64,000 nt of DNA from Branchiostoma floridae (GCF_000003815.2 NC_049993.1:10477244-10541243); one strand, 5' to 3'; shown: positions 34,801-45,861, counted from the stretch's first letter. Numbers and translations are program-made. The notes: generated by a model not told the origin, from the letters alone.

Positions 34801-37800
34801 AGTACTGTCATTAGACTAGTTAGTGTTCTCTGAGTCAGACATTCCGTGTGTAGACGATGCAATGTTTCTTATGATTTTCTGTCTTATCAAGTATAGTGCC
34901 GATGCAAGAACATGCTATCTGTGCAGCAAATATGGATAAATATACATTAATTTGTCATCTTTCCCACACGCAACCGTATTGTAGAAGGAAGCCATTCAGG
35001 TTTGCTCCTTAACTTCATAAGCACCACCTTGCACAAGTGCACATTTTCCATTGCTGCTATGCTGGCATACGCATGAGGGCGCTGCCGTGTATACCAGCTA
35101 CTTTTAACACTTGCATGCAGATCATAAATGCACTTCTGTACAAAACCGCACAATTTCGGAAATTTTCACAAAAAGTGGTTTCGTCATTTTACGATTGATG
35201 ACTCTACGATTGAATCATGCAGTCGATCCGAAGCCACACTGACTTGATTTTATGGATGACATCATTAAACAGAACAAAGTACCTCCTGAAAGACGCTACC
35301 TGGTGTTGTAATTGGTTTGTTAAACTTAATCTCTAAGCAGCTCTCTGCAATATCCACCTAGCCAAAGAATTTTCGAATGGACCCGTAAATTCTTTTTCTG
35401 GACAAAACCACCCAACCCCTCACACATATAAACACACCTACAGATAAAAAAGCAAAAAATATAATGTTTGGATTATTATCTATTGTGATCTTTTGTGATC
35501 TTGTATTAAGTAAAGAGCCAAAACTGATCAGAAAAATTGGGTGATTTCTACACATATCCTTACCCTACTCATAACGTACAAGATATGATGTAAACGTGCA
35601 TGTAGGTAGAGCTTCCACGGAGTTAATTGGACTCGTCGAGCGGTGATCCTGTTTTGTCCACTAGTGTTTTAAAAGCTTTTAAAGGTCATTCCAGATGTAT
35701 CTAAAGCCGTCCAGACCAGTTTGAAAAACAACACTCTGGCTTTAAACCTGATTATTGTATACCTTATCATTTTACAAGTAGGGACCATATACCCTATTAC
35801 AGCCTAATCTGCAGTACCGCTCCCGGCCGCAGCCAGAAAAGTGGCTAAAATGACCGTCAAATTTGTAAATTTCGGTCCTTTTGAGAATGGAAAAATCGTG
35901 CAAGGCTCTCAAAGGGTTTGATAGTTTAGAGCTTCATTGGTTATGATTTTTAAGAAAAATGATAAAGATATCAAGGATAATTCACAACCAAAACAATTGT
36001 TTATTAGCTGGTTAACGATATATTTCCTTTGCATGCTATCAATACAAGAAATTGTCGAGTTTGGAAGGGCTTTTGTCTCTCAATTTCCGGACTTCCATTC
36101 TAATTTTGTAAATCGCGAAGACGTCAAGCAAATGCGACGGTGTTTCTGTTTGTCGAACAATGGACCTACTGTCCTTTCAAAACTGTTGTAAGATGTATGA
36201 AATATCCAACGGTGCAATATAACATTGGACGCTTGGTGGAGCCGTTTGATGGGCTGAATTTTTGTTACAATGAGGCCTCTCAAACAAGACAACCTACCCC
36301 CACCTCTCATCGTTCTGTTGCGCAAGAACAGACTGGTTTCAAAGTGCTCACTCAGTGAATGTCATCCATAAAATCGAGAAAGTGTGACCTAACGTACGGC
36401 AACAACAAAAAAGCAACTCAGTACCATTGCCTGCATTTTTGTCAAAACGATCTATATTGACTGATGAAGCATTTCCTAGATCCTATTCACAGTTAAAACA
36501 TGGGCGTGTTCTTGTTTAGTAGTCTTGTGTGCTGACTTATTTATGCTCTGTCTAAGTGATTATGACGTGTATGAATGTTATAGAGCAGTGTTTATTTAGA
36601 TGTTATATAGTGGTATTTATTTGAATGTTACACAGTGGTGTTTATTTTGTTGTATATTCGCCGTGTGTTCTGTACATGGTAGTCCTCACATCACCATTGT
36701 AGGTATCGTACGTTTGTGAATAATGTCACCAAGTATGTTGCTGTGTTTACAAAACAGTGTCAATCACCTTGTACCGTTGTTTTGATGTGGATTATCGGTC
36801 ATTTGGGTGGGTATGTTGTTGTTTCCCTGTATGTATTGCAGCAAGGACCAATCAGATCACTGTATCAGAGCTACGCTTTAGGATATCCACGGTAAGTATT
36901 GAAGGCGGGGGGTGGGGTGGCAAAGGGAACAGGAAGGGGTACTGATATCAAGGGGTGGGATTCTGCCAAGTCAGAATAGGTGTCGACTATTGCCCGTTTT
37001 TTCGTCCATCCATTTGCAGAAGTTGGAGCTGGATGTTGGCCACTTCACGGGAGTGTTCGTACTGCTGCTGGCCGGGCTGGGCTGCGGCATTCTCACTCTC
37101 TTCATGGAGTTCATCATCCACAGGTTCCTCGTCCCGCGCCTGCGCACTAACGCCACCACCACGTGGTTAGCCATCAGTCAGGTAAGACCTTAAAGACTAT
37201 GTTATAAGAAAGCCCACAAACTTTATGAAGGGTTTCAAAAATTAGCGACAAAAACACAATGGACTTTGTGACATCGTTTTTATTTTCTACCCCATCCCCT
37301 ACTACAGTTGTCTTCAGCTAGCGTTCACTAACAAGCCAATTCACGGTTCAAACTGCGCATGCGCCGAGAGATGCAATGTGGGTAATATGTCAACGATGTA
37401 AGCTTCTAAATCCAACTTCTGAACAGTCCAGATTTTGATTCCTTATGGACCCTCGACTTTGATATTACTCATAATGTACCTTATGGCACATGCGCAATTC
37501 TATCCTTGAACTGGGTTATTGAAAGAATAAGACAGTTTCCATTGATAATTTCACTTAAAAGCTTGGACACGTTCTTCCGAGCTATATTTGAATATATCAG
37601 TCCACTGATGAATCTATGAGGTCCTATGTACCATGTTGTACTGATGCCGGATTGTCGCGTACAGAGGTTCCACCGTGCTCTGAAAACCAAACCGGCCAGA
37701 CGTGTCAACACAGCGACTTTCCTCAGAAACATCGGCATCTCCGGGCTCACGGGCAACCTGGGAAGGTAGGAAGGTTCATTAAGCAGGGTTCATATGTGCG

Positions 37801-38791
37801 TATACAAATGTGTATTCAAGTCCGTATGGGGTGCTGGTGAAATTCTAAGCCTCCAACAGGCTCCACAGGTCGCTAGAAAAATAGTAGAAATTGGACATGT
37901 ACAATATAGACACATAACATGCCAGAGACGTTAGCTATCCGAGGAATATGTATTTGTATGTATTTGTCCAATTTTTTTTTTTCCAGCGTCCCGTGGAGCC
38001 TGGTAGAGGCTATTACTTTATGCGGACCACATACGGACTTGAATAGACACACACACGTGTGAACCCACCTTTAGAAATGTAGTTAAAATGTCGACAGTAT
38101 TGGGGACAATGCGTTGCTACTGTTGTCTCTGAGATTTCTTTAAAATCTTGGTATGTTAACATCTCGCAGTTGTATCAAAATTGACATGCAGTACGAAGTA
38201 CAAACCTTCTTCCTATTTCCTTTGCACATTTGCAAGTGATGATTTGGTGGTGAAAAATAACTTACCATACTCATCTTGCCCAGGCCACCATCTTCTTTCC
38301 GAGATAGCCGTGCAGAAGAGGAATTCTATGACTTTTATAAGATTCTCAGCGACACTTCCAAGACGCCACTCAATAACGTCAATTTTCAGAAACTCAGTAC
38401 CATCGTCACCAAAATAAACAGCGCCAAACAGTCGAACATTGCCATCCAAACCGATGACGTAGAAGACATTGTAAACCATCAACTCAGAGACATAGACGCC
38501 AACATACAACTGCGCCTGCGCGTCTTCGAACGTGATCTGCACGACATGCGTGAGCGTCTTGCGCAGGCGCTGAGAGAAAAGGAGGAGTTACTGCGCAGAC
38601 TCGCCGTCCTGGAGAACCCCACCGCGCGTGCGCAGATGGAGACGCCTCTAGTGAACGGCTCGCCGGTCGTGATCCGGTGTATCTGCGGCTGCGCGGAGTG
38701 TAACGTGTGCAACAGAAAAATCACGACGTTCGAAAATGACCAGAATTTGTTCAATCAGAACCCTAAAGAACAAACGGCATGCGACGAGTGA
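16816..38791 (+). CDS. GRIN3-like: GluN3-like NMDA-type ionotropic glutamate receptor subunit
   Basis: Ten exons: 16816-17211, 30199-30797, 31254-31390, 32022-32757, 33197-33320, 33668-33813, 34206-34467, 37020-37181, 37665-37765, 38284-38791. They encode 1056 aa, and all phases join. Order: signal peptide ([13 protein letters not shown]...), N-terminal domain to about 377, ligand-binding S1 about 404-545, M1 555-577, pore loop 594-618, M3 625-647 with SYTANLAAF (639-647), S2 650-797, M4 about 809-833, coiled coil about 953-998. Amino-acid-binding residues sit where expected: Thr513 and Arg518 in S1, Ser680/Ser681, and Asp723 in [28 protein letters not shown] and LDAFIMD are GluN3-class; GluN1/GluN2 differ. 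The coiled coil resembles the vertebrate GluN3 tail. Vertebrate GluN3 subunits bind glycine and assemble with GluN1. Oddities: Ser609 at the N-site, a GC donor after exon 5 and a Cys-rich tail (1020-1030). The ATG chosen starts a signal peptide. Confidence 0.93.
17451..18550 (-). other. Possible decayed coding sequence, unidentified
   Basis: Minus-strand frame 18550-18071 stays open for 160 codons except for one in-frame TGA at 18268-18266. A second open stretch of 145 codons follows at 17888-17451, with a lysine-rich segment (GRRKKKKR) near its end. I recognise no domain or catalytic motif in either. A broken transposon gene is possible; chance open frames are equally possible. Confidence 0.2.
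19706..19810. repeat. 53-bp direct tandem duplication
   Basis: Two adjacent units starting GTTTTCCAG, each containing TTTGTGTTTGCAA and ATATATTTGCT, differing at a few positions. Intronic. Confidence 0.8.
23346..23510. mobile_element. Foldback element bounded by 16-bp direct repeats
   Basis: Inverted arms of about 36 bp (23364-23399 and 23421-23456) that begin or end with AAAGTTTAAAC and meet at AATAGAGA. The 16-bp direct repeat GGTAATACTGATTTGT is present at 23346-23361 and 23495-23510. The right repeat is 38 bp away from the arm, so it may not be a simple target-site duplication. Confidence 0.5.
26502..26522 (+). promoter_or_regulatory. Degenerate RE1/NRSE-like motif in GluN3-like intron 1
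   Basis: Left half TTCAGCACC is perfect, then two bases, then GGAC; the expected AG after GGAC is replaced by GT, and the 3' end is CACC. It shares 15 identical bases (TTCAGCACCAAGGAC) with the core-perfect element at 40262-40282. Alone it is weak. Confidence 0.35.
27260..27434. mobile_element. MITE family A, complete copy
   Basis: About 175 bp with terminal inverted repeats of roughly 20 bp (CTCCAAGCAGAGGTTTG at the left, CAAACCTCTGCTTGGAG at the right) and subterminal inverted GCTCCGGCTGTTTT/AAAATAGCCGGAGGC. No transposase. The 66-codon plus-strand frame across its left half is not a gene. Confidence 0.8.
27833..28027. mobile_element. MITE family B, copy 1 (3'-truncated)
   Basis: Starts with the family terminus AGGTGGTATCTCACTGCAC, contains GGTTCGTTCACTGCGGCACTG-type sequence and the AGAAGACAACAAAATACAC core, and breaks off after GAACCCCATA. 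The right terminal repeat is missing. It lies in the receptor's intron 1. Confidence 0.8.
29728..29766. repeat. Perfect 17-bp hairpin
   Basis: AAAAGTTTAGCTCTCTT (29728-29744), loop AATAG, then the exact reverse complement (29750-29766). It is too short for a typical miRNA precursor. It lies 430 bp before exon 2 of the receptor and may be a minimal foldback transposon remnant. Confidence 0.85.
30016..30052. promoter_or_regulatory. Pair of identical palindromic CACGTG boxes
   Basis: GTCACGTGACAA occurs at 30016-30027 and again at 30041-30052, 25 bp apart, about 150 bp before exon 2. GTCACGTGAC is the ideal CLEAR/E-box motif of the TFEB/MITF/USF bHLH-zip factors. Function not established. Confidence 0.4.
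31440..31670. mobile_element. MITE family B, copy 2
   Basis: 231 bp in intron 3 of the GluN3-like gene. Termini TAAAGGTGGA and TCCACCTTTA are inverted. Inside are the inverted pair CTGCGGGGTTCG / CGAACCCCGCAG and a TTTGTTGTTTTCTAAG core also seen in copies 1, 3 and 4. Confidence 0.85.
33911..33977. repeat. Three-unit 22-bp tandem repeat
   Basis: Units of ACAATTCTATATAGTCTGC type repeated three times in intron 6 of the GluN3-like gene, followed by AACAATAAAC repeated twice. Confidence 0.85.
36573..36648. repeat. Three-unit about 26-bp tandem repeat
   Basis: Units GAATGTTATAGAGCAGTGTT and variants, each ending TTTATTT, in intron 7 of the GluN3-like gene. AT-rich and non-coding. Confidence 0.75.
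36842..36891 (+). other. Candidate 50-nt cassette exon of the GluN3-like gene
   Basis: Preceded by a pyrimidine-rich stretch and TATTGCAG, and followed by ACG|GTAAGT, so both splice sites are good. Exon 7 (ending phase 0) joins exon 8 (starting phase 0) perfectly without it, and that join gives the same spacing between the VPC motif and M4 as vertebrate GluN3. Inclusion of 50 nt would shift the frame and reach a stop inside exon 8, before a usable M4. It could be a poison exon, or a chance pair of splice-like sites. Confidence 0.3.
37849..38010. mobile_element. MITE family C
   Basis: 162 bp in intron 9 of the GluN3-like gene, with 26-bp inverted ends (37849-37874 starting GCCTCCAACAGGCTCCAC; 37985-38010 ending GTGGAGCCTGGTAGAGGC; about four mismatches). 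The right arm creates a splice-acceptor lookalike (poly-T then CCAG), which is not used in the gene model. Confidence 0.75.
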
Positions 38792-38811
38792 CGTCCTGTG
38801 GTTCGTCCTTC

Positions 38812-38817
38812 AATAAA
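38812..38817 (+). terminator. PolyA signal of the GluN3-like gene
   Basis: AATAAA begins 21 nt after the stop codon (38789-38791). This would give a very short 3' UTR for a neuronal receptor transcript. Further signals downstream may be used as alternatives. Confidence 0.6.
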
Positions 38818-40261
38818 CACCGTAAATTCCACGACTCTTCCCGATATGGGTGTACATGGATTCAATCGAGGGGACAGCCGGGGTGCCTCAGCTAGCCTTG
38901 CGACATTTCTGTCAGTGTCACATTCTGTGTCACCTTTTGAATGGGAACAACGCAGCGCGGATACGGATGGTGGATAATATTCGTCACAACCAGGAAAGCC
39001 TTACTGTTCACATGGGATTATCATCAACGATAAGGAACTGTCGTTCTGGGATTTCTCGCTAGATGACGCACATGTCCGTGTAAGATGACCGCCGCGTTGA
39101 ACTTCAACTACAAATACTCTTGAGATACGAATGAGTGGACAGTTGAACACATAGGTATTGTTCAGCAGCCTATATGCCTGGCTACTCGCTCCCCCTAGCG
39201 GTATCTAACGCCTTTGCAGTGCCGTGGTAAGTTGAAGACTTGTGCTCAAGTTTGTCAACCTTCATTGATTCTCTATCTGGAGATACAGGTAGGTTCCTGT
39301 TACTTGTCAATAATGTACATATGTATCACAGAGATTTAAGAAGACTGTAAATTTCTTGTATAGACGTAAACAAGACTGCTAACTTCTCGACTTCAAGACG
39401 ATCGCCAAAGTTGTCTTTAGCTACAAGCACAACATACACAGTGGAAATGATAACTAGCTGATGCTAACTGTTTAAACCACTGATAAGGTAATTAGTTACC
39501 GATGAAGTAGTAGTTAGCCTTAATGCTTTGAAGGTTACACAAATTGTTCTACCAAAACTTGAAGAAATCTACTCTTGGACACAACTAGACAATTTATGAA
39601 TGGGACACTAGATAGTGAAATCAGCTCTTTTATTTCGGGCTTCAATGTCGACCATTTAAAAGGGCGAATATATCTTACCCTTAAGTTCACGTTCTGTATT
39701 ACCAAAGAAGGGTCGAGCTCTACCCTGTGTAATAAGAAATGTGTCATGATATATTCTATGCCTATATCAACTCCAACATCTTTAAATCCAGAGACTGTTG
39801 GAAACTATGATAGAAAAGAAATACGTGTATCTAATGCTAACAACGTGGCAGTAGGGGATAGTCTGATACCTGCTCTGTCGAGTATCATGCAATATTCTTG
39901 TAGACAATAATCAAATAAAAAGTATTTGATATGGATAGATTTTGGAAAATGTTCCTGACAAAATCTGATTTATCTCGCTCCACAATACATATCAATACGC
40001 CGGTCTACCGTAGATATGTACATGAGTATTTTAAGAGTGTACATGTATATGTACAGAAACGTATAAACTTATAGAAAGGCATGGTATGGTGCACCATGTT
40101 TTATTTGCTTCCAGATGACCCTGAGGAAAACTACATTGTATATAATGTAGACCTTCTATGCGTATTCTACATTAGACATCACCAAAGGAAAGACAGTTTT
40201 GTAGTCTGTTTAGTCTTCTTTTCTGAGCTAGAGAGAGGGTGTGCTGAAGACGTCATGTCCG

Positions 40262-40282
40262 GCACCTGTCCTTGGTGCTGAA
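40262..40282 (-). promoter_or_regulatory. RE1/NRSE (REST/NRSF-type) silencer element
   Basis: On the minus strand the element reads TTCAGCACC, AA, GGACAG, GTGC. All 15 specified bases of both RE1 half-sites (TTCAGCACC and GGACAG) match, with the canonical two-base spacer; only the less constrained 3' tail differs. It is 1.45 kb past the polyA signal of the GluN3-like gene and 13.8 kb before the second receptor gene. In vertebrates REST binds such sites in many neuronal genes, including the NMDA receptor gene GRIN1. Whether this organism has a REST-like factor is not known from the window. Confidence 0.65.
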
Positions 40283-43200
40283 ACCACCAGTAGTACTTAG
40301 TGTCAGGGTGTCTGTCAGGATATGGGCCGTCAATCGTAATTAAAATGTGGCCGAATAAACTATCAACATCAGTTTTAACAATGTATGGCATAAAGTATTG
40401 CATTTTCATGTCGTAAAGTACTGTATTTTTGTGGACCACGTGACTCTATGAAGCTCCAAACAGCTAGTGCTCTCTTCCGGACGACACTGAGATGTGATGG
40501 GCTGTCAGGGGGACAGGGTCAGACAGGGTTGTGAAAAAAGCATTTTGTGAAGGATGTTTGGTATCCGCATCCTCAAGTCTATCATGACTTTCCCCTTTGT
40601 GGCGGACTGCCGCGTGATCTTTAAGGAAGGCATTCGATATTTTGTCCGTATCTCAAGCTTCATCCCAGGAAGTTCTTCTTGGTACCATAGGAAGATGTCA
40701 GGATTTTATTTTGACAAAAAACCTAGTAGGAATTTTCAAAAATTTGTTGCCACAATTTTAAATCGTGGCTTATTCTTGCCTCCAGGTATGCACTGTAGCC
40801 CAGCTGCTTGCGTACCCCCACATGTCCCTTCTTGGTTTACCCCAAACGTCAATCACACCCCGGATAACCTGAGTCCTCGTCTGGTAAAACCGAAATGAAG
40901 TGGGATCGATGTGGCGCTATATCCCGGCATACAGGGAATAATCAATACCATATTTCCTGAGCGACACTAGATGGAAATTAAATTCTGTGCGATTTTATTT
41001 CTAACGTTCTAGACAAGAGATATTTGTTAAAACTGTGCTATCTTTGGTAAAATATTGAACCATGCGTCCTAACTTATCTATAACAGGGAATAAATGGAAC
41101 ATTTGTCTCAATCTCTTGTATTCTAACATAAAGTATTCACTTCCTTCCCAGATGTTCCTTATTCAGGTTTAAAGCGTAGATTGTAGGCAGAAACATAGCT
41201 TATGGAGAATAGCAACCTTTCAATATGTTACAGTTCGCCGTGATGTTAGACGAGCATTGAATAGTAACTACGCACACCATATTACGTAACATAACTCTTG
41301 CGCAGATTCGTCCTAGGTTGAATGTCATATCATTCACTTATTCTTAGATATATTCAGTAAATTTGCAAGGCTACCACGTTAGTTCATGACAACCTGCGTT
41401 ATCATCATGAATACGAGAAGAGGGGACATTTTTCCCTGACTTGTTTCACGGTTGAGCCCTAAGAAATATTGATCGAGCCACATATCTGACGCCGATGTAC
41501 GTTGTTCCTTATTCCATGTACACCGGTCGAAAGTCTTCTTCCAAAACCCTATCGATTTCATCTTGTCCTATAAATAGCTTTCTGTTCACCCTAAAGCCGC
41601 CAGATGCTTAGATGCACTCAAAAGGGTCAGATACAGGGAACCCGGATGATAAGGGATTTACAGTGAAAGTGGAAAAGGTCAATTTCAAGATATTTTCTGC
41701 TTGGTTTGAGCGGTGTAGAAGCTCACTGAAATTGATTACCAAATTTATGTAATCATATTGCTCTTATAGATAGACTTTATTCCTAGACAATGGAATTAGT
41801 AAAGCTGTAGCTGGAGTTAATTTTGACATAGGAGTCGGGTATGATATACTCTGCCGCCATGACCAAAATCAAGTGCACAACACTGCCAAACATACGATCA
41901 TGGTTCTATTTTTACTAGTATTGTGTCATAAGTATGTCCTCTTTCATTCAATCAAAGCTTTACCTCGAGGCCGATACTGGCTACTTAAAAAGAGCATCAT
42001 TAGACAACAGACGACAATTACTGTTCTCTCGGCACCGCTTAGCCGATATTGCCCGAAGATTGATGGCCGTGATAACCTTTAATTAATTGGAACTAGCGAG
42101 CGAAACGCGGCTGGAAAGAAATCCTATTAAGTGCAATACCCTTTCATTAGCTGACGGTCAAGGTCGGAAATAGTTTAATGTACTCTCGGCCTACGTCACG
42201 TTTGTCATTGTTTACTTCTGCGCATGACATGAAAATGCAACTTGGCTATTGCTTATAGGCCCCATGTAGAACAGGAATCACTAAAACTGATGACAAAACT
42301 CATCAGACATAAATGACCACAGAATAACTCAGATATTGAGGCAGTTCTGAGTTAGAAGCGAGCAAACATACTATCTCAAAGACCTATCGATTATTTGTAG
42401 TAATTGAGACACTTTAAACTATACAAAACCGTCTTACAGCATGTAATAGTACAGGACATATAGATGTTTTATTTGTGTGCATATAACATAAACTACGAGG
42501 CAGCTATAGACGTTGCTGTCTGTGCTGTCACATAGAATGTTCCTCCTTCTCTGCTTGATAAAAGAGAAATGGCTCTTACTCACATCACCCCCTGAAGTGT
42601 TATCTAAAGCGTGCGTCAACATCCGCCATTTTTCTTCTCCTTTGTTGTCAAAGGCATATCGGCTTCCCGGCAGCCCCCGCGCCAATCTGCAGCCCGGTGA
42701 TAGCGGTGCACCCTGGGCGGCGCTCCAAACCCTACAGAAATGTTATCAACCAGCGCGCTGCTGGAATACTAAGGAGGGAGGAGGAAGGGACTGTTCAATC
42801 TTCCTCGGTGAAGTCTTAAAGAACATTTTTGCACGTTGTGTTGCGTGAAGATTGGGGCAAAGCAAAAAGTTTCGAAAACTGGGCTTTTTTCACTCTAGAT
42901 GAAACCAACATCAAAGGATTATACTTCTTTATGTTTCAGATTCAGGGCAAATATCAATTAGACAATAATGATGAACAATCCTCACAATAACCAGATCCTA
43001 TACTTCAGTACTTATAAACGGAACTTTGTATCTCGACTATACTATTGGTCAGTCATTCCAACATGAAGAAGAGCAGAGAGCAGCAGCTAGAGACGGATGA
43101 AATTTTCATATTTATTGCTTTGTTCGTTTTAATCTTTAAAATAGATTTGTGCTAAAGCCATTCATACTCTTCATTTCTTGTCTCAAGCCAGTTATTTCTT

Positions 43201-43503
43201 CTGATTACGTCACCAGGAATAAAAACTACTTTGGGAAATTGCGCAGCATGACTTATAGCCTCAGATTCGTAACGTAGCCGTTTAAACCTGCGCGTCCTCC
43301 AATGAAACTTTGGACCGCCGGCTTGACGGAATGATGGGGCTTAATTTGGTAGATAATGCGCGCATTGATTCCCGGGTGCATTACTCAAACGAAGATGAAT
43401 GCTGAAGTAAGCAGCCTATTCGGCGACGGTGGGTGTCAGACCGGCACTATCGTGGCGTTCAGCGTATTTTGTCCGTTAGGGGCAGCCGTATCTTACCTCT
43501 ATG

Positions 43504-43715
43504 CACTTCCGGGACCCACCATTAGTTCATTATGTACCGCAGGAATCTTGTACAACCCGCGGTCATATTTTCAAAGGAGTGCAGATAAAAGAAATTTTTC
43601 TTTGCTGTCTACACTTCCGGGACCAACCATTGGTCCATGAAATGTGATAAGAATCTGAAACAGCCGGCGGTCATATTTTCAAAGAACTTGATGGAAGATA
43701 AGAAATTTTCCCCAA
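43504..43715. repeat. About 108-bp tandem duplication
   Basis: Two adjacent units, 43504-43611 and 43612-43715, each starting CACTTCCGGGACC, with CGGTCATATTTTCAAAG in the middle and AGAAATTTTTC-like sequence near the end. Units differ by substitutions and small indels. Confidence 0.75.
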
Positions 43716-45249
43716 ACTTAGTTTCATGTCGGCAGCTATAGTATGACGCACATACAGACATTGATGGGTTGATTTATGTGTTGTTTGCATGCATACATGG
43801 GTTACATTAGATGTAACATATTCAGACCAGTAGTCCCAGTGATTTTGTCCCCGTGATTGTGTCCTCTCGGGGCGATTTGCCCCCCTCCCCAGGGTCAAAT
43901 TTTTTAGTGGTTTTGTCCACCGTCCAAGCCAAACCCGCCAGCGATTTCGCCTCTACCTCGCTCCCTCTTGTGATCCCCGATTGAAAACTGTTTTTAAAGA
44001 AGTTGCTCAGTCCAAATAACAAAATGCATTTCAGCATGGGTGGATAAGGTTGATACATAATTCCAACCATCTTAGTAACATAATGGTACGCCTATTACTA
44101 GTGTGTGGATTGTTTAAACGACCAGAAGGGGCCGGTTGTAGCATTTCTTGTTCATCGTGAATATCCATGTGTTGGGTCACGTATTTCCTTTTAATTTATG
44201 ATTTTGCTTTCTTTTGAGTGTTGATATGGTATTTTTCGTTCATTTTTAGACTTCAATAATCCGTCTCTGTTTTACGGCCCATTCTTTTTGGTTAAGAATT
44301 AAGGACAAGGCGTATTAGAATTATGAGTTTTCGTGAATAATTCTAGTCGCTGTGTATGGGAGACATGTAGACTATGCTTTGACATATTTGCTCTTTGTGG
44401 TAAACCTTAGCTATTAAGAATCCGATCGCGCTTGACCAACTTCAGCTTGGATTATATGAGAACTCGAGCAATTGCATGGAGGATATACAGAACATTCTAC
44501 TTACTTCATACTATACAGAATACGGCTGAGAAATAAGGGGTTGGTGGTGGCGAAATCTCCAGAGTGGGTGGCGCGAGATCACACCGGGCTTTTTTTGGGC
44601 ATCCTGGGTTCTGGTGATCAGGCACCTGTAACTCCTAAACTAGGTACTGTATAAACATTTAGGTTTGGACCTACCAGCAAAACTGTAAATTGATTTGCAA
44701 GATAAAGAAAACCTATTCATTCCACAAGGACAATCAATTAAGGAAACCAGACGAGAACCATGTTTGACTTCTCCATCGTTCAAAGACTCTACCCTTGACA
44801 AGCGCAGTGTTTTTAATAGATTGTGGACTTATCAGGTGAGCCAAAAGGCTAGTGAAGCACTTTAAAGTTCCACCGTTAGATACCCCGTATTCATCATTTT
44901 TATTTTCTAATCGTTCCGTAGAGACATATTACGGCAAAGGCTAGTGAAAATGCCGAACCAACGGGTACTTCAGAGATTTGCGTTTCAATCTTCTGTATCC
45001 AGTTAAAAAAAAACATATATGATAAACTACACTGCGAAAACCTTTTCCAGAAGGATACCTGCATACAGTAGTAGGGAGAGTTGGGTAAATTGTATTTCAG
45101 TTGAACTCCAAAACAAAAAAAAATTCCTGGAAAATCTTTGATTAAGCATGCCTAGTACGTGTTTGGCAGAATAAGGTCCTGAAGTAGCGATATACTCGTA
45201 TCTGTTGTCATGTAAACACCACTGATATGGCCAGATTGATGCTATACCG

Positions 45250-45272
45250 CCGTATCTGTGTCACAGATACGG
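45250..45272. repeat. Perfect 11-bp palindromic hairpin
   Basis: CCGTATCTGTG, one base, then CACAGATACGG. Intergenic; no known factor site recognised. Confidence 0.8.
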
Positions 45273-45680
45273 TGATATATGTATATGACTTTACTATGAG
45301 CAATGGTGTTGCGATACAGTAGGCGTGAGTTGAGAAATCGCTCAATGGTGACACAAACATTGATAGATCATCATGTGGCTGTAAATTGCTCGCCCTAAGC
45401 CCTTCATCAGGTGGAAACACTATGCCCTAGTCTATGTCCAAATGATCATGTACTCTTCAGGGAGCTTTTTATGATGCGAGTACCTATTCTGATGGATATC
45501 TATGGCGTTTATATAGGGCAAGGTCGTATATCTTCTTGCTCTGAAGAATATTATGGCCTTGATGATATTATATGAATGTAGACTCAGAACAAGAGACCAT
45601 ACCAAGGTCAGTTGATACGAGAAGCTAGTTTCTGCATTTGTATTAAAGGAATGATAGGTCTTTATCAACTACGTAACTAA

Positions 45681-45861
45681 GGGCGCAGTCACATAAGTCA
45701 TTTAGGGCAGGAAGATAATCATGCACGTCTCCTGCAAAGTTCAACTGTTGTGGCAGACAAAATGATATTTTTGGATCCATGTCGGTGGTTGGTTTCGTCA
45801 TAGTTTGATTGAAAATCCTAAGGTATCAAAATCGTACGACGACCTATGATACCGCGCCTTA
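45681..45861. mobile_element. MITE family D, copy 1 (reverse orientation)
   Basis: Left end TAA then GGGCGCAGTCA. The interior, read on the minus strand, shares CGATTTTGATACC, AACCAACCACCGACATGGAT and CAGTTGAACTTTGCAGG with the copy at 50540-50751. The right end is degraded (CCGCGCCTTA). Confidence 0.7.

Noticed and set aside
37985-38056. Alternative last exon of the GluN3-like gene starting after poly-T/CCAG
   Set aside because: The acceptor is the right terminal repeat of a MITE. The exon at 38284 keeps the phase and supplies the coiled-coil tail expected of GluN3. Kept only as a possible decoy.
40179-40439. 86-codon minus-strand frame over the RE1 element
   Set aside because: No recognisable domain. 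The RE1 match explains the most distinctive part of this sequence better than a coding reading.
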